Assembly (NCBI GenBank): GCA_963575645.1
Contig: OY754466.1
Location: forward strand, 35,558,001-35,622,000
Length of the DNA: 64,000 bases
Reading direction: 5' to 3'
Origin: Xanthostigma xanthostigma
Lineage: Eukaryota > Arthropoda > Insecta > Raphidioptera > Raphidiidae
Part shown: positions 11,801-22,796 of the stretch, one piece after another
Numbering within the stretch: position 1 is the first letter of the stretch
Layout: each line of letters opens with the position of its first letter
Made by a program: the position numbers and the translations under genes
Notes under the pieces: generated by a model
Seen by the model: the letters and a program-made list of their open reading frames with translations, nothing else
Told to the model about the DNA's origin: nothing
The model's database searches: none

Positions 11801-14203
11801 ACAACGCGACGACATTCGGACAAAGTGAGAGACATCGCCAACCTGGCTGAGAAGCTAGGGTGTTCTGTCTCGCAGCTTGCAGTCGCCTGGTGCCTCAAGA
11901 ATGAATCCGTACAGTGCCTATTGCTTGGGGCTTCCACTGTTGAACAGCTTTACGAAAGTATTCAGTCTTTGCAGGTATCTATCTAGTATCTATACACAGT
12001 ACCTATAAAACGAAGCCTCGGCTAATCGGCTAATCTAGAGAACTACTGAACATACAGTGTAAACTCTATATAACGACACTCAAAGGACTGTGCACTTTGT
12101 GGCGTTATTGAGAGTTGTTAAACGGAGAGAAGAAATAATCTATTAATATTTTTTTGCTATAATATGCATTTACGCATAATATCGTCTTATGTGCAAAAAG
12201 TAAAATTTGCAGGAAAGGCCAAAAAGTGGTTATTTCAGCAATGGATGGTAAGAACTAGCAATTTCAGAGGTATATTACTAATTCATACTTATCTTCACTA
12301 TACGTGTTTAATTAAGACGAAGTATTTTCTTAAAAAATATTTAACGTTAATTTTCGATTTATTGGCACATGGGAAGAATTATTTGATACAACTTTTCACA
12401 AAAGAGTTACTTCCCCTTGTTGGTTACTGTAAAATTAATTTGGAGGTATTACTAGTGTATAGAGCTCGTTTCCTGAATCTTTTCATCTAAAAAACGTGAA
12501 ATCTGCCAATTATGCACATAAGAGCTATTACAGAACCAAGGACGATATATTAAATTTACAACTGACCAACAAACAGCTGGGCTAAACATAATGAAAGATA
12601 ATCCCAACAAACAAAAAAACGAATTTCTTAGAATCTTTGGTAGGTATGCATGATATCGACAAAGCAACAAAATAACAAACAAGTACTGTTTATTGCTTAA
12701 TGATGACGTATTGTTGTCGTTATTTAGAGTGGGTTTTTCGTTATTCAGAGTGTATCATTGTATGAGCAACAAGGTAAACCAACTAGAGTTAAGTAATTTC
12801 GATGTTTTACGAAGTTTGTCCTTATATCGAGTGACGTTAAATGGAGTTTACACTGTATTTGAATGTTCACCATTCGATAGCTTATTAAGACCGCTGCACA
12901 CGATGCTGGTTTTGCCGCTAGATTCGTTGCTTGGTTCCCAGCGTTCTGTGGCGCTGAATTTCATAATGATTTTTATGTGTTGGCTCCGCACGATGCGTGT
13001 TTGAATCTGGATTTGTTGATGGTTTTAGTGCGGCGCAGTGACAGTTTGAATGTTAACAAAAGTGGACGTTTATTGTCTCCGAACAGAACACACGTTATGA
13101 CGCCATGTTTGTTTTGAGGCGTTTGCTCATGTCCACGTGACAAGATAATGTTTTCTGATTAGTTCTTGTTCAAAACAAACGCAAAAAATAGCCCCGGTTT
13201 TAATTTTGAAATTCAGCTCTAACCACGCACGCGAGCCCGCAATGACGTAATTTCCATTCTCGTTAGGGCTTCACACGAGACGAGAGTAGACGAGACTATC
13301 AAAAATCTCGTCTCGGTCTCGTCAATCCCTAGAAAATTCAGTCTCGTTCAAGTCTCGGTCTCGTCTCGTTACCAGATGTCTCGTCTCGTCTCGCTTAATT
13401 TTAAATAATGAACATATACTTAACCGAGAGTGCGGTAACTCATCGATATTAAAAAAAAAATCATTCAAACTTAAGATATAGAAATTTGCAAGGATAAATA
13501 TTTATGATAAAAGATACGTTACAATAAGAAGTGTTAACAAGTTGAAGTAAGAATGTGAAAAAATCATACTCTGTTGAGTTTTTTTTAAATTTACTATAAA
13601 ATAGGTATGTCACAGATGGTCACCAGATTTTATATTTTGTAAAATATATTGTTTTTTATTTCGACCTTTTCTAATTTTTCCAATAAAAACTTTATAAAAA
13701 AAAATTTAACGAGACCATAAACGAGACTCTCGGGTTGCACTGTATGTGGTCTCGGTATCGTCCAAAATATTTACCAAAACGTATCGTCTCGTCTCGTCTC
13801 GCTTTTCCGAGACGAGAACGAGACGAGACGAGAAAAATCTCGCTCTCGTGTGAAGCCCTAATTCTCGTAGCCAGCACAAGTCCCAGTAGTGATTTCAGCG
13901 GCAAAAGCAGCCTCATGTGCAACAACCTTTAATTAAGGGAAGTTCAGATCTATACTAGCTTATTATTCCGGCTTCACCCGAGTGCAAATCGAATTGATTT
14001 CAAGTCGAATTGAAATCAAGTTTATGTCAAAAGTGATGTGTATTTGTATATCTTTAAAGGCAATTGTTATTGATATATATTAATAATAACATAATTTTCA
14101 GCTATTACCAAAATTGAATAGTGCCACAATGGTGGAAATTGAGCGAATTTTAGAAAATAAACCAACTCGACCGCCAATGGTGTCAACCCTGGCACTTAGA
14201 TGA
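2857..14203 (+). CDS. Hk: Hyperkinetic, voltage-gated K+ channel beta subunit (5'-partial)
   Basis: Eight exons: 2857-2967, 4434-4521, 6242-6369, 8265-8344, 10183-10315, 11149-11288, 11762-11974 and 14102-14203, all with GT-AG borders and matching phases; 995 bases plus one upstream base give 331 codons and TGA. The protein is the aldo-keto reductase domain of Kv-beta subunits, cytoplasmic proteins that bind the T1 tetramer of Shaker-family channels and hold NADP(H). Recognisable in order: [105 protein letters not shown] and ENKP.RPPM.STLALR. This is closest to insect Hk. The lysine of the KIYW motif is kept, but the position of the catalytic tyrosine of mammalian Kv-beta2 is His. Mammalian Kv-beta2 has 367 residues; only the short N-terminus is missing here. 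Introns are loaded with MITEs. Confidence 0.95.
3793..4365. repeat. ~570-bp inverted-repeat element, family A copy 1
   Basis: Begins TGCCCATATTCACCGAAC and ends with near-exact reverse complement GTTCGGTGAATATGGCCA. A diverged second copy is at 61801-62368, sharing internal blocks such as ATCCTAACCCAATTGCACAC. No coding capacity seen. Superfamily unknown. Confidence 0.55.
6550..6984. mobile_element. Harbinger-like MITE, copy 1
   Basis: Terminal inverted repeat of the form AGGCCGCTGCACACGAGGC at both ends (left end mutated to ACGCCGCTTCACACGAGGC), flanked by TAA on both sides. Full relatives are at 12888-13928, 41229-41637, 42061-42631 and 56190-56627. A 3-bp TWA duplication is typical of PIF/Harbinger. 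Shared internal blocks include a GGTGCGCGCG stretch and a TGACGTCA-like palindrome near the right end. Confidence 0.6.
7005..7500. repeat. ~205-bp tandem repeat with 21-bp subrepeats
   Basis: The motif CGA(C)CCGTAC recurs at 7061, 7269 and 7469, so the unit is about 200-208 bases with two full copies and a partial one. The first unit starts with about three 21-base subrepeats around CATATCGACCCGTACTTCC. Units differ by scattered substitutions and small indels. The array abuts the MITE at 6550-6984. Confidence 0.65.
7130..7586 (-). pseudogene. Unrecognised repetitive ORF or decayed exon
   Basis: The minus strand of the tandem array is open from about 7586 to the stop at 7130 (~150 codons). 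The first ATG is at 7441, but an acceptor-like CAACACAG lies just upstream of the open stretch. The protein repeats a ~69-residue unit: a Tyr/Gly-rich segment ([11 protein letters not shown]), then [26 protein letters not shown] and LLNFEHN. A third unit continues below 7130 but is frame-shifted, indicating decay. I recognise no family. It could be an exon of an unknown gene, a captured gene fragment in a transposon, or repeat DNA open by chance; the repeated unit kept in frame favours a coding origin. Confidence 0.3.
8366..8666. mobile_element. pogo/Tigger-like MITE (Tc1/mariner), copy 1
   Basis: Ends CAGTAGAATCT...AGAGGTTCTGCTG flanked by TA on both sides (8364-8365, 8667-8668). Interior is rich in TCGAG/TCGAC blocks. 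An inverted second copy is at 58025-58326. The termini resemble pogo/Tigger elements; no transposase is present. Confidence 0.6.
8706..8782. repeat. Perfect 38-bp inverted repeat hairpin
   Basis: Two 38-base arms pair perfectly around a single central base (8744). The arms start AGGCCTAGTTTATATGAGAG and reach a GC-rich tip made of ACGCGCGTTGG. It lies in an Hk intron between two MITEs. No mismatch in either arm suggests recent origin or gene conversion. Confidence 0.92.
8801..9258. mobile_element. Tc1/mariner-type inverted-repeat MITE
   Basis: Left end CAGGGTGTCCCATTTTAAAG follows TA. The right end is its reverse complement (CTTTAAAATGGGACA), and the arms stay complementary for about 60 bases around ATATCTTCGTTATTTTTGAAG. 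The last few right-terminal bases are lost. The terminus resembles that of 30161-30876. Confidence 0.6.
9262..9482. repeat. GC-rich hAT-like end fragment
   Basis: Contains repeated GACCGCGGGCC blocks and ends GCGGGCCTCTATTTGCCCAGGCCTG, an arrangement common at ends of hAT-type MITEs. No matching left terminus or target duplication found. Confidence 0.35.
9640..9870. repeat. Interspersed repeat with CGCATGCGC core
   Basis: Reverse-complement relative of the array at 51000-51500: it shares CGGCGCATGCGCAGAAGAGATATAT, the GGGGAAAA run beside it, and the tail around CAGATCAAACGGATGAGCGG. A similar tail occurs in the loop of the foldback at 30161-30876. Superfamily unknown. Confidence 0.45.
10395..11085. 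repeat. Probable interspersed element bounded by ACGTGATAACGT inverted motifs
   Basis: ACGTGATAACGT near 10439 and its reverse complement ACGTTATCACGT near 11069 bracket a block with a GC-rich, CpG-containing 3' third (10910-11060) unlike the flanking intron. It looks like an inserted repeat. It sits between Hk exons 5 and 6 and no host coding sequence is seen in it. Confidence 0.35.
12055..12855. mobile_element. Tc1/mariner-pogo-like element relic (801 bp)
   Basis: Left end CAGTGTAAACTCTATATAACG after TA (12053-12054); right end is its approximate reverse complement ending GGAGTTTACACTG before TA (12856-12857). Interior holds only short unrelated ORFs. The right end nearly touches the Harbinger-like element at 12888. 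Confidence 0.55.
12888..13928. mobile_element. Harbinger-like MITE, copy 2, interrupted
   Basis: AGACCGCTGCACACGATGC at the left end, right end CATGTGCAACAACCT, TTA on both sides. It is split by a complete hAT MITE at 13264-13860; without it the length is about 440 bases, matching the other copies. Confidence 0.6.
13264..13860. mobile_element. hAT MITE nested in the Harbinger-like element
   Basis: Termini TAGGGCTTCACACGAG and CTCGTGTGAAGCCCTA are exact inverted repeats, flanked by identical 8-bp duplications ATTCTCGT (13256-13263 and 13861-13868). Both ends are enriched in GAGACGAGACGAG-type simple repeats on opposite strands, so the element can fold. Confidence 0.8.
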
Positions 14204-14429
14204 CAATCAATGTGCCCACCGGGCTCCATTAGGTAAACACTTTTGATACCCCAAAAAAAAAAATGTTTTTCAGATATCGTCTAAAAGTAGGTCCTATGAA
14301 TATGATTCGTTTGAAACGTCATTCATTTGATATTAAATCCATGTATCTTGATCTGTCCGTGGAAATAATTTTATTTTTCCATTTAAAAATGGGTAGTATT
14401 TAAACGAGTGCCTGTAAATTACAATTTTG

Positions 14430-15080
14430 GGTGACAAAAATAATCAATTTGGGTTACTGTATTACTAAGTGAGCGACTGACTGCGTGTGACGACAAAATA
14501 ATAGTTGGGTGACTGAATTACTAAGTGAGCGACTAGAATGCCTTCGGTAATTTTGAAGCAGATATCTTCAACCGATTGAGATGAAAATTTGCATACACGT
14601 TTAGTTTGGATGACAATGCATGGTTAGCTGTGTGACGTCACTCTAAATCCAATATGGCGGACTTCTAAAGATGGCAGACTAATTTTATTATGCTTTCCTA
14701 CAATATGGGTATCAAATGAAAGGGCTTGCTGAGAATAACTCGAAAAATAAAGTGACGTCACTCTGAATATTGGTTTTAGAGTGACGTCACTTTATTTTTC
14801 GAGTTATTCATTTGATACCCATATTGTAGGAAAGCATAATAAAATTAGTCCGCCATCTTTAGAAGTCCGCCATATTGGATTTAGAGTGACGTCACACAGC
14901 TAACCATGCATTGTCATCCAAACTAAACGTGTATACAAATTTTCATCTCAATCGGTTGAAGATATCTGCTTCAAAATTACCGAAGGCATTCTAGTCGCTC
15001 ACTTATTAATTTAGTCACCCAACTATTATTTTAATATCTCAAGTTATTAAAACAGTATCTCATTATCAGTCACCAAGTTT
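14430..15080. mobile_element. Foldback element with TGACGTCA arms
   Basis: Two ~260-base arms (about 14500-14765 and 14775-15035) are near-perfect reverse complements around a short loop at ~14770. They share CCGCCATATTGGATTTAGAG, repeated GTGACGTCAC palindromes and ATCTTCAACCGATTGAGATG. One arm lacks about 16 bases near 14800. The same arm sequence is expanded into a satellite at 50041-50860. Confidence 0.8.
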
Positions 15081-15346
15081 TTTTTTTATTCGACCGTTTT
15101 ATAATTCCCCTTTAAAAATGTATCATCAGCGTCAGAGTTTTGTGTTCAAAAACGTAACTTATTATTCCATTTTCAGCATGCGTTAATAATTTTTATAATA
15201 CAAAATTCATTAATCCGACAATTCTATGAATGGCATGTTCTGTAATCCGCCGGAGTGTAAGAAATTTTAAAAAATAATTCAAATCGGGCATTGCATACAC
15301 TTCAAATTTTATTTCTTTTTGAAGTGTATTTAACCATTGTCTAGGT

Positions 15347-15859
15347 CAGAGGTTCCCAAACTTTTTTGTCTCGTAGACCACTTCCCATGATTTTCGGTTT
15401 TGGGTAGACCCCCGGCTTATCTGATATTGATTTTTTGCAAATTCATTAATTTCAAATGTATTTTTGACAACCGGTATAGTGCTACTCATTTTCAATGATT
15501 TAAATTTATAACGGTAGTGAAATTTAGTGTGAAATGTTTAGTTTTATACATTTATTAATTAGATTCAAATTAAACGAATCAAATTAATATTTACTTTCTG
15601 TTACATAAAATAACTAAGCAAAAAATAAATGCTTTTAGTGTGAGGGATCAACATTATTTTGGCATCAATTTACTTAGATTTAATCTTAAATCTCTTCGGT
15701 TAACGACGTCTAGTTTGTTTCTTTTTTTGTTAGGAGATTCACTATCGTTGACCCCCATTTTCATTTCATGGACCCCCAATTTTTTTCCCGCTTACATGGA
15801 CCCCTTGCAAGTTGTCGTCGACCCCTGGGGGTCGATATAGACCACTTTGGGAATCACTG
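15347..15859. mobile_element. hAT MITE, complete (513 bp)
   Basis: Starts CAGAGGTTCCCAAACTTTTT, ends AAAGTGGTCTATATCG-type complement closing in CACTG, and is flanked by identical 8-bp duplications GTCTAGGT (15339-15346 and 15860-15867). An intact right end of a sister copy is at 1-76. Confidence 0.88.
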
Positions 15860-16017
15860 GTCTAGGTGAAGAACCAAAAGAATATTATTTTGGTTTTAAT
15901 GAAAAATGATACTTTGTTTTAATTGCTATCGACCTAAATTTTACAGTTGACTAAATTTCAACTAGGAACGTTGATTTTTTTGTCGCGATACATAATTATG
16001 TGACAAATAATAAAAAC

Positions 16018-16440
16018 ACTTGAAAATTCTACAAAATATTTTCTCTCTCAACAATCGTTTCAGACTATCAGTGCATCTTCAGAAGTACCTACTCTTGAAG
16101 ACAAGGGCGTAGATATGTGGGGGGGAGGGTAAAGGGGGTAATTACCCCCCCCCAGGACCATAATAATCAAAAATATAAATATTAGGAATACCTAACAGAA
16201 AATAAAGTTTAGAAATACTTCTTGAAAAAAATTTGGAAAATTAGTTTGGGAATTAATATTTTACTTGACACCTTCCTTCGTGAATATTCTTGTGTAATAT
16301 TAAAAAAACTTAAAAAAATATTATTTTTTTTTGCTTTACAAACCTCCTCCCCCCCTCAAATATCTACGACCTTGCCTGAAGATGGACTGATTGTCTGAAA
16401 CGATTATCGAGAGAGAAAATATTTGACAGAATTTTCAAGT
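16018..16440. mobile_element. Foldback MITE, interrupted
   Basis: ACTTGAAAATTCTACAAAATA at the left and its reverse complement at the right; the arms extend to CAATCGTTTCAGAC / GTCTGAAACGATTATCG. The loop is interrupted by the hAT MITE at 16102-16374. It ends 110 bases before the Hk 3' exon. Confidence 0.65.
16102..16374. mobile_element. hAT MITE nested in foldback
   Basis: Termini CAAGGGCGTAGATAT and ATATCTACGACCTTG, flanked by CTTGAAGA / CCTGAAGA (7 of 8 bases identical). G-run on the left and C-run on the right arm. Confidence 0.65.
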
Positions 16441-16974
16441 GCCGAGTGGAAAAATCATTGCAAATTATAATCATGTGATTTTAATTAATTTATAGGCCGG
16501 TTTATAAAGTAATTTTTATTATATCTTATTTGATAAAATATCTATACAGGTGAAATTGTATTGGGTTACAGCGGGGGTCAAGGTGGGCCGAGTAGCGTGG
16601 AAAGTCCAAAAGAGATCGATGAGATCAGCAACGCCGAAACGGAAACTAAAGAAAGTCAAAAACTTCCGTTCTGCGAAATCCAGTGACAAAAGATGACCGA
16701 GTTAATGAAAACTCGCAAATTTAGGAAAAAATCGTTGCCGAGTCCGGATGAGAAATCTTTAAAATCGCCAGAAGACGGTCCTGCAATCGGAGGTGGTCAA
16801 GTGGTCACTGCTAAGAAACTTGACAAGTGCAGCGATCCATGTCCAGTGCAGGTATGAAACCGGGAGGCCGTGGTCAAAACACGCTGATCTCTATTTTTGC
16901 AGCCGCCTCAGAAGACGACGGCTGTTGTGTTGCCTGTTGGTGCTGCCGAAACGTTGCTTTGAAATAATAATAAT

Positions 16975-16980
16975 AATAAA
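16975..16980 (+). terminator. Hk: Candidate polyadenylation signal of Hk
   Basis: AATAAA in an AATAAT run, 13 bases after the last TGA of the extended frame. It is the first such hexamer after the last recognisable exon; cleavage site not determinable. Confidence 0.35.
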
Positions 16981-18208
16981 TACATGCATCCATACATACA
17001 TTGTAGAGTATGTATTAGTAGGTGCCGGCTTACCGACACAAATTATGATACACTGACTAAACCAGACACATAGTAGTCGATATAAGCGTTATTATTACTA
17101 AAAATGTTTATTAAATTATTCATTCATCAACTTTTTATTGCCATGCCAAATTAGTCTTATCGACTTCTTGACTATTTAGTAATTTCAGAACATATTCATT
17201 ATCTGCCTTTTGCCTTGCTCTTTTACCAATATATTATTATTATATAAATATTAAATAGGTACTTAAAAATCGGCTGTATGTTATAAAAATTATAATCATT
17301 ACCGACACAATGTCACTGTACTGGCCGTTATCAAGAAATTCAATATTATTATAAACATTCAACAAAATGATTTATTAATTAATATTTAATACTATATTAA
17401 TGAAGAAAAATTGTTTTACAATTTTCATTAAGATTGCTTGTTATTCTGTACATAGGTATTAATAAATAAATAAATAAACAAATAAATACACAACAATTAT
17501 AATAAATTAACCAGTCATACAACACGATCGTGGTCATACAATAATGCAATATGGTTTCAAATAAATTATAATTATTATATCGAGATTGATATAATTCCGA
17601 TTGTGTAAATAGGACGACACTGAATATTTAATGACAAATCTAAGTGAAGCTGAAGAGGACATTACAGTATTTTGTGTAAAATTAAACTACATATTTCAAC
17701 AGTTGATAAAATGAATGTACGAAATCAAAAACAGTTTATTGTAGGTTTATATGAAAAACATAGACAATACACTTTTGTAAATTGTAAATACACATTTTAA
17801 CACCAGAAAATGAAAGGTTTTCCTATTTATAAGCATGCCGTATAATATTATGTAAATTCAAATGATCAATCATAAATCAATTCATGGAACATGCAAAATG
17901 TTTAAATGATAAAAAATTTATATTTTGTATGAGTCGTTGTGATTCATTGATATTTTCTGAAAATATTGTCAATATAAAATTGGGATATTACCAGGAGGTG
18001 GAGTCCGTTTCAAAATATTCAATATGGCCGCCCTATGCGAAGCGTTAGCATTGGCAATATACTACGTTTCGATGTTTTATTTAAAATGAGGAAGAAATTT
18101 GTCGTTGCGGTGATACTAATTCTTCAAATGATAACTATACTAAAGGGAAAAAAGTGCTCTTCACATCGTAAAATATGGCAGAGTCATTGGTGCAAACTGT
18201 AGTGATAA

Positions 18209-18564
18209 GGTATGTTCCGAAATATAACCCAGACACTGGCCAGTGCTAATGACGTCATGAATCCGAAGCCATAATTGTACTGGTGTGCCACCATATTGTA
18301 CTGGTGAGACAGATGTGACGTAGTATAAATATTTAACCGGATGTGTGTGCATCAAACTTTGTGGAATTTTTTATTTTATTATTTTTGTTATTTGCAATAT
18401 GTAATGTCTGCTCAACAAAGTAAACAATTACCTTTGGTGGACGAGGGAAATAATAATACGTCAACGCGCTGGCTAGTATATTTCGGAACGAATCAACAGT
18501 ATGGCGTTGATTCATGACGTCATAAGCGCTGGCCAGTTTACTGAATTAAATTTCGGAACACACC
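18209..18564. mobile_element. Inverted-repeat MITE with TGACGTCA motifs
   Basis: Left end GGTATGTTCCGAAATATAA and right end AATTTCGGAACACACC are inverted; further in, CTGGCCAGTGCTAATGACGTCATGAATC pairs with GATTCATGACGTCATAAGCGCTGGCCAG. Superfamily not resolved. Confidence 0.7.
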
Positions 18565-19143
18565 CAAGGTTAACTTTGTTGCAAATGACAAAAATCAACG
18601 GTGTATAATCAGCTGATAGCTGTCAATTTTCAATTTAATAATTTGATATCAATATTCACACTTAATCTACTAACACAATTAGATACTGCACAACACATGT
18701 CATGTTTCTTCTTCGATTTTTCAACGACGTGTGTAACTTTCATAATAACCAATTAGATATTTTAAAAAATACGTTGCGCCCAATGCTTTACTAGGTATAT
18801 GAGACGCTTCGCATAGGATAGTTCACTGAAATGCCGAGTAAATGGTCGACATTAAATTCCAGTTAGCTAATCTGTAATACCTATTTCACTTTCAAAGTTG
18901 GACTTTTACTTGCCTTCAACAGCCCTACCATAACTTTACTGTCATTCAGTTTTTACTTTTTTCCAGTGTAATTGGCTGCGTACTGTACATTAAATTTTAA
19001 AAAAGTCAAGATTTTTATTATAATTAACGATATTTCATTAAGAAAATCGTAAATTACCGATTTAAATAGTTTATCGATTTATATAGGAATGCTATTCGTT
19101 AGTTTATTATGGAAGCTAGTACCTACGTGTAAGTAGTATAAGT

Positions 19144-19222
19144 AGGTCGCTACACACGAGGCTGGTTTTGCCGCTAGATTCGTTGCTACGTTCCAAGCGT
19201 GCGGTAGCGCTGAATTTCGTCA
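19144..19222. repeat. Harbinger-like MITE, left-end fragment
   Basis: GTCGCTACACACGAGGCTGG followed by TTTTGCCGCTAGATTCGTTGC matches the left end of the copy at 12888-13928. The rest is missing. Confidence 0.5.
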
Positions 19223-22200
19223 CATCAGGATATTGGGAGTTTCAGGTTTGAATCCTGACGTTGACAAATGTTTAATAAAATATTTCCTGTTCGCAATGAG
19301 TATGAATATGAGCCGATTGAAAAAATTTGTACAATCGAATTTAAATATGGTTTTCTAGAAAATGTCAATAAATCTGCAAACTGAAGACAAAATAAATAAA
19401 AATATTTTTCCATTGAATAATTAATAACTTTATTATTGTGTTATTTTATTTAAAAACTACAAATTTGTGATAATAGAAATTAATAGATATTATAATCAAT
19501 AAGGTGTATGGCAGAGAAATATCTCGCACGTCTACGTGTTTGAAATGATCCAACGACATAGAGAGCCTGGTAAGTCTATGATAATGCATAATATGGTTAT
19601 GAGTGATGAGACCGTGAAAAACATACATTACCTATTATTATTATTGTGTAATTAATATGTTTATAATATTATTACGGCCTTCTTTTATTTAATGCTATAT
19701 TGTCCATTTGAATAATTGATAAAATTTCATTTAAATTTCGTAAAAAATTTAATCAGGAAATAAAATTATAAGATTTATTTAATTAATCAAAAATGCATTA
19801 TGTTTCACGATAGATAGAATTTCGTCCTTAAAAGAAACAATAATAAAGTAATATATTTGATAATTATATAAAATATTTAAAAGAAATTTGATTTAGAGCA
19901 ATTTTTATCCCGCGCTACATTGATAAAACATAAGTATAATAAACGAAATGCATAGCTCACAGTTTATTTAATTACTTGTCTTTATAATTAACCATTTTTA
20001 TGTAAGAACTGCCGTATTTAATTTGTTGTAAGATCTCAGTACAGCTTTGTAAATATTTCGCAAGCTTCAAATAATTAACCTGCAAATTGCAGGTTGTTAG
20101 ATTAATTTCAAAATATCTCAATGCGACTCAGAAATATCAGAACATGAAATCTTTGGAGAGCCTCCACCATCTCAGTAATAATAAATTCAAAAATATATCA
20201 AAACAGAAGAGAAACACTATTTTAATTTATACTGTAAAGTATAATATCAACGAATTAAAAGATAAAATTGGTCTATACCTACTCAGAAAGGAAAACGTTA
20301 AACTATTCTCTTTTAAAATATCCGTTACAAATCCTTTTTAAATAAAACACCAAAAAAATAGTTTTAACATGAGTGATAAATGTAATCTCATTAATAAAAT
20401 CAGCAAACGAGACTATATTAATTCATATTAGTTAAAATTAATGAAAATTGAAAATTATATGCTTTATAAATAATGTCTAATAAAGTTTAAATTTTAACCG
20501 TTTTCGTTAACTTTAACGAACAGCGAAAAGTGAATCTGTGTAGTTCTGAAAATAAATGAATTTGAATAGTTTTGTTATTATTCAGTTGATGTCATAAATT
20601 GTTATTCAGTCAAAGAAACAAAGCTAACAATCTTGGTTTAGTTATATACACATTATATTTTATATTACTTAACACAATTTCTTTATTGTGTTGCAAAATT
20701 CACTTATCGTGAATTTAAATTATTTTTTAAATTGGTATCGGTTTATAGTTTGTAATATTTTTGTTTCCTATGGGCTATGCCATGAAAAACATCTCGTAAG
20801 TATTGTGCTCTAAACAAATCGTATAACAATGGCGTATATAATAATATATAGGCTGCCCAGCAACAATAATTAGAGATTATCATTATAAAGTTTGTAATTA
20901 AATTTGCTACATAAATTACCTATAAACAAACAAATATAATTATTATGTAAGGTTCTTAACAATAAACACGAATGTTTAAAAAGTTAGTCTTGACTCTCAA
21001 AGTGTGATCTGAAAACTCATTAACTAATATTTATATAAATTATTTATAATATTTATAATTATGCTGCTTTTGCATGCATTCAGTATAGAGCAAAGCTACT
21101 ACCTATACAAGTTGCGTAATTGAGAAAAAAAAGGAATATTATATTAATAGAAATATTTCAACCAAGTTTTTATTGATAATGTTTTAAATAGTAGCTTGAT
21201 AAAGAAATTTATAATGGTTATAAGTACTCCCATATGTTTCAATTTTTAATATTTATTATACAAATATAATTATATTATTATAATTAGAGGTATTGAGCGT
21301 GCCAAGTATGGTTTAATTTGTCATTTTATTTGTCCGTAACTGAAATAGAGGCAAAAGATTGAAAATATAATGACTTTTTAAACGATATTTCGATACTTAA
21401 TACTTTTTCAATTTACAAAGAAAAATAGTAATAATTATAAAAATGATATATAAATACTTATCTATTTATGAGTGAACAGTTTTAAGTAGAGACTTGAATC
21501 TTGTGATAATTAGAGTCAGTTCTTATAGTTCATAACTGCGAATTTGTATCTTAAATTAAAGCATGTGCAAAGTCTAAAAGATCTATGTTTCTATGCGGCA
21601 TAGAAATATAGATTTTTTACTTACAGCAATCTACAGTACTGGATTAGATTATAGACGCTCAACATCTAAGGTTATCAGCGTCTATTACAGTACTGGAGCT
21701 AAAAGTTATATCTGACAACACCGCGCTATTACCACATACACAAGACTAGACAAGGGATAATGAGAAATGTAATATAGTTGGTTACCTAAGTTGATTGGTT
21801 TTTATAGAAAAACACGCGATATGACATTTTTTCTCCTTATGGCATGCATTCTTTTTAAATTCCAGATCCCTCGGAAATACAAAACCTCTATAATTTGAAT
21901 ATGTGCGATTTATTATTTTAATGAAATGTGCACAGACTAGTTGTCAAGCAGTCAAGTTTGACAGGACCCAGCTTTACTAAACTATAAGTTCGGACTCTAC
22001 TGTCATTTTTAAGTTGTTTTCTTATAGTTTAATTATATTATTTATTTGCTCCTTAAATGATTTTTAAGTTTTACCTATGTTTCTGGGGAATTTATATGAT
22101 TGTACAAATGTTACACAAACAATGTAAAATATTTATATTGTAAATGAATATTTATCCACATCACAACTTACACCTGTGCAAGGATTATTGTAAAAAAAAA

Positions 22201-22796
22201 ACAATGTTGTTATTGCCAAGTATGCACAGACAAATTGTTATTGTAAATCCTTATCTCTAAAACATTTCAGTTTTCACATGAACTCGATAAAATCTGTATA
22301 TTAATAATTTTGTCTATTGTACTCAAATTTCTTTGCTCAACAATTGATTGTACTCAAAGTTATAAACTTGTGGATTGAGTTTTTTGAGTCTGAGATTTTC
22401 TAATAAAATATTTAAAAAAATACTAAGTGTTTTACTCACCGGTTTTAGTGCCTTGAATTAGTACATAGTACCTATTTTAATTAAAATAATAACATTAATT
22501 TCTATAACACTAAGTCCAGTCTATGTTGATACTAAACAGCTGAGATCAACGTTTATAAACCGGTCTATAATTTAAATCATTGTTGGTACGGTGTGAGTTT
22601 TGTTTTTTACAGTTGGCTTTCTAGTGACTTTTTGTAGTAAGTTATAACTTGTAAGTTTGGTAGCAACAAAACGTGACAGTATTCGGACATTTCAGATGTG
22701 TATGGTGTGCGAAGCAGCTATTTATAGAAATTTCAAGAAAACATAGAAAATTGTTATTTGTAAATCTATTTTCTATATTTGTATATTTAAAATAAA

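Larger units (their letters stand above)
14204..16962 (+). other. Hk: Hk 3' exons: 3' UTR or stop-readthrough C-terminal extension
   Basis: After the Hk TGA (14201-14203) the last exon runs to a donor at 14233. Acceptors at 16550 and 16572 follow, then a short intron 16852-16902. Splicing 14232 to 16572 keeps the Hk frame: nine codons (QSMCPPGSI), Ser across the junction, 37 codons rich in Ser/Glu/Lys ending CEIQ, a second TGA (16684), 55 codons, the 51-base intron at phase 0, then 19 codons ending ETLL and TGA at 16960. Both internal stops are TGA followed by C. Splicing to 16550 instead stops at once. This could be ordinary 3' UTR; the three in-phase open segments and protein-like composition suggest otherwise. 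Confidence 0.4.
16981..22796. other. Intergenic AT-rich DNA between Hk and RBM45
   Basis: No coding region I can support. It holds a MITE at 18209-18564, a Harbinger-like fragment at 19144-19222 and long low-complexity AT tracts. The last ~250 bases should contain the RBM45 promoter and 5' UTR; TTTCAGATGTG at about 22690 is a possible initiator, but nothing decides it. Confidence 0.5.

Noticed and set aside
12164-13004. Frames of 76-108 codons that might be transposase
   Set aside because: No helix-turn-helix or DDE-like pattern seen; they lie in a pogo-like relic and the adjacent MITE.
16550-16695. Alternative open frame from the 16550 acceptor at phase 0 (about 48 codons, Lys/Arg-rich)
   Set aside because: It would need exon 8 skipping from 11974; the result is a highly basic peptide, less protein-like than the frame that continues Hk. 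Not excluded, but not called.
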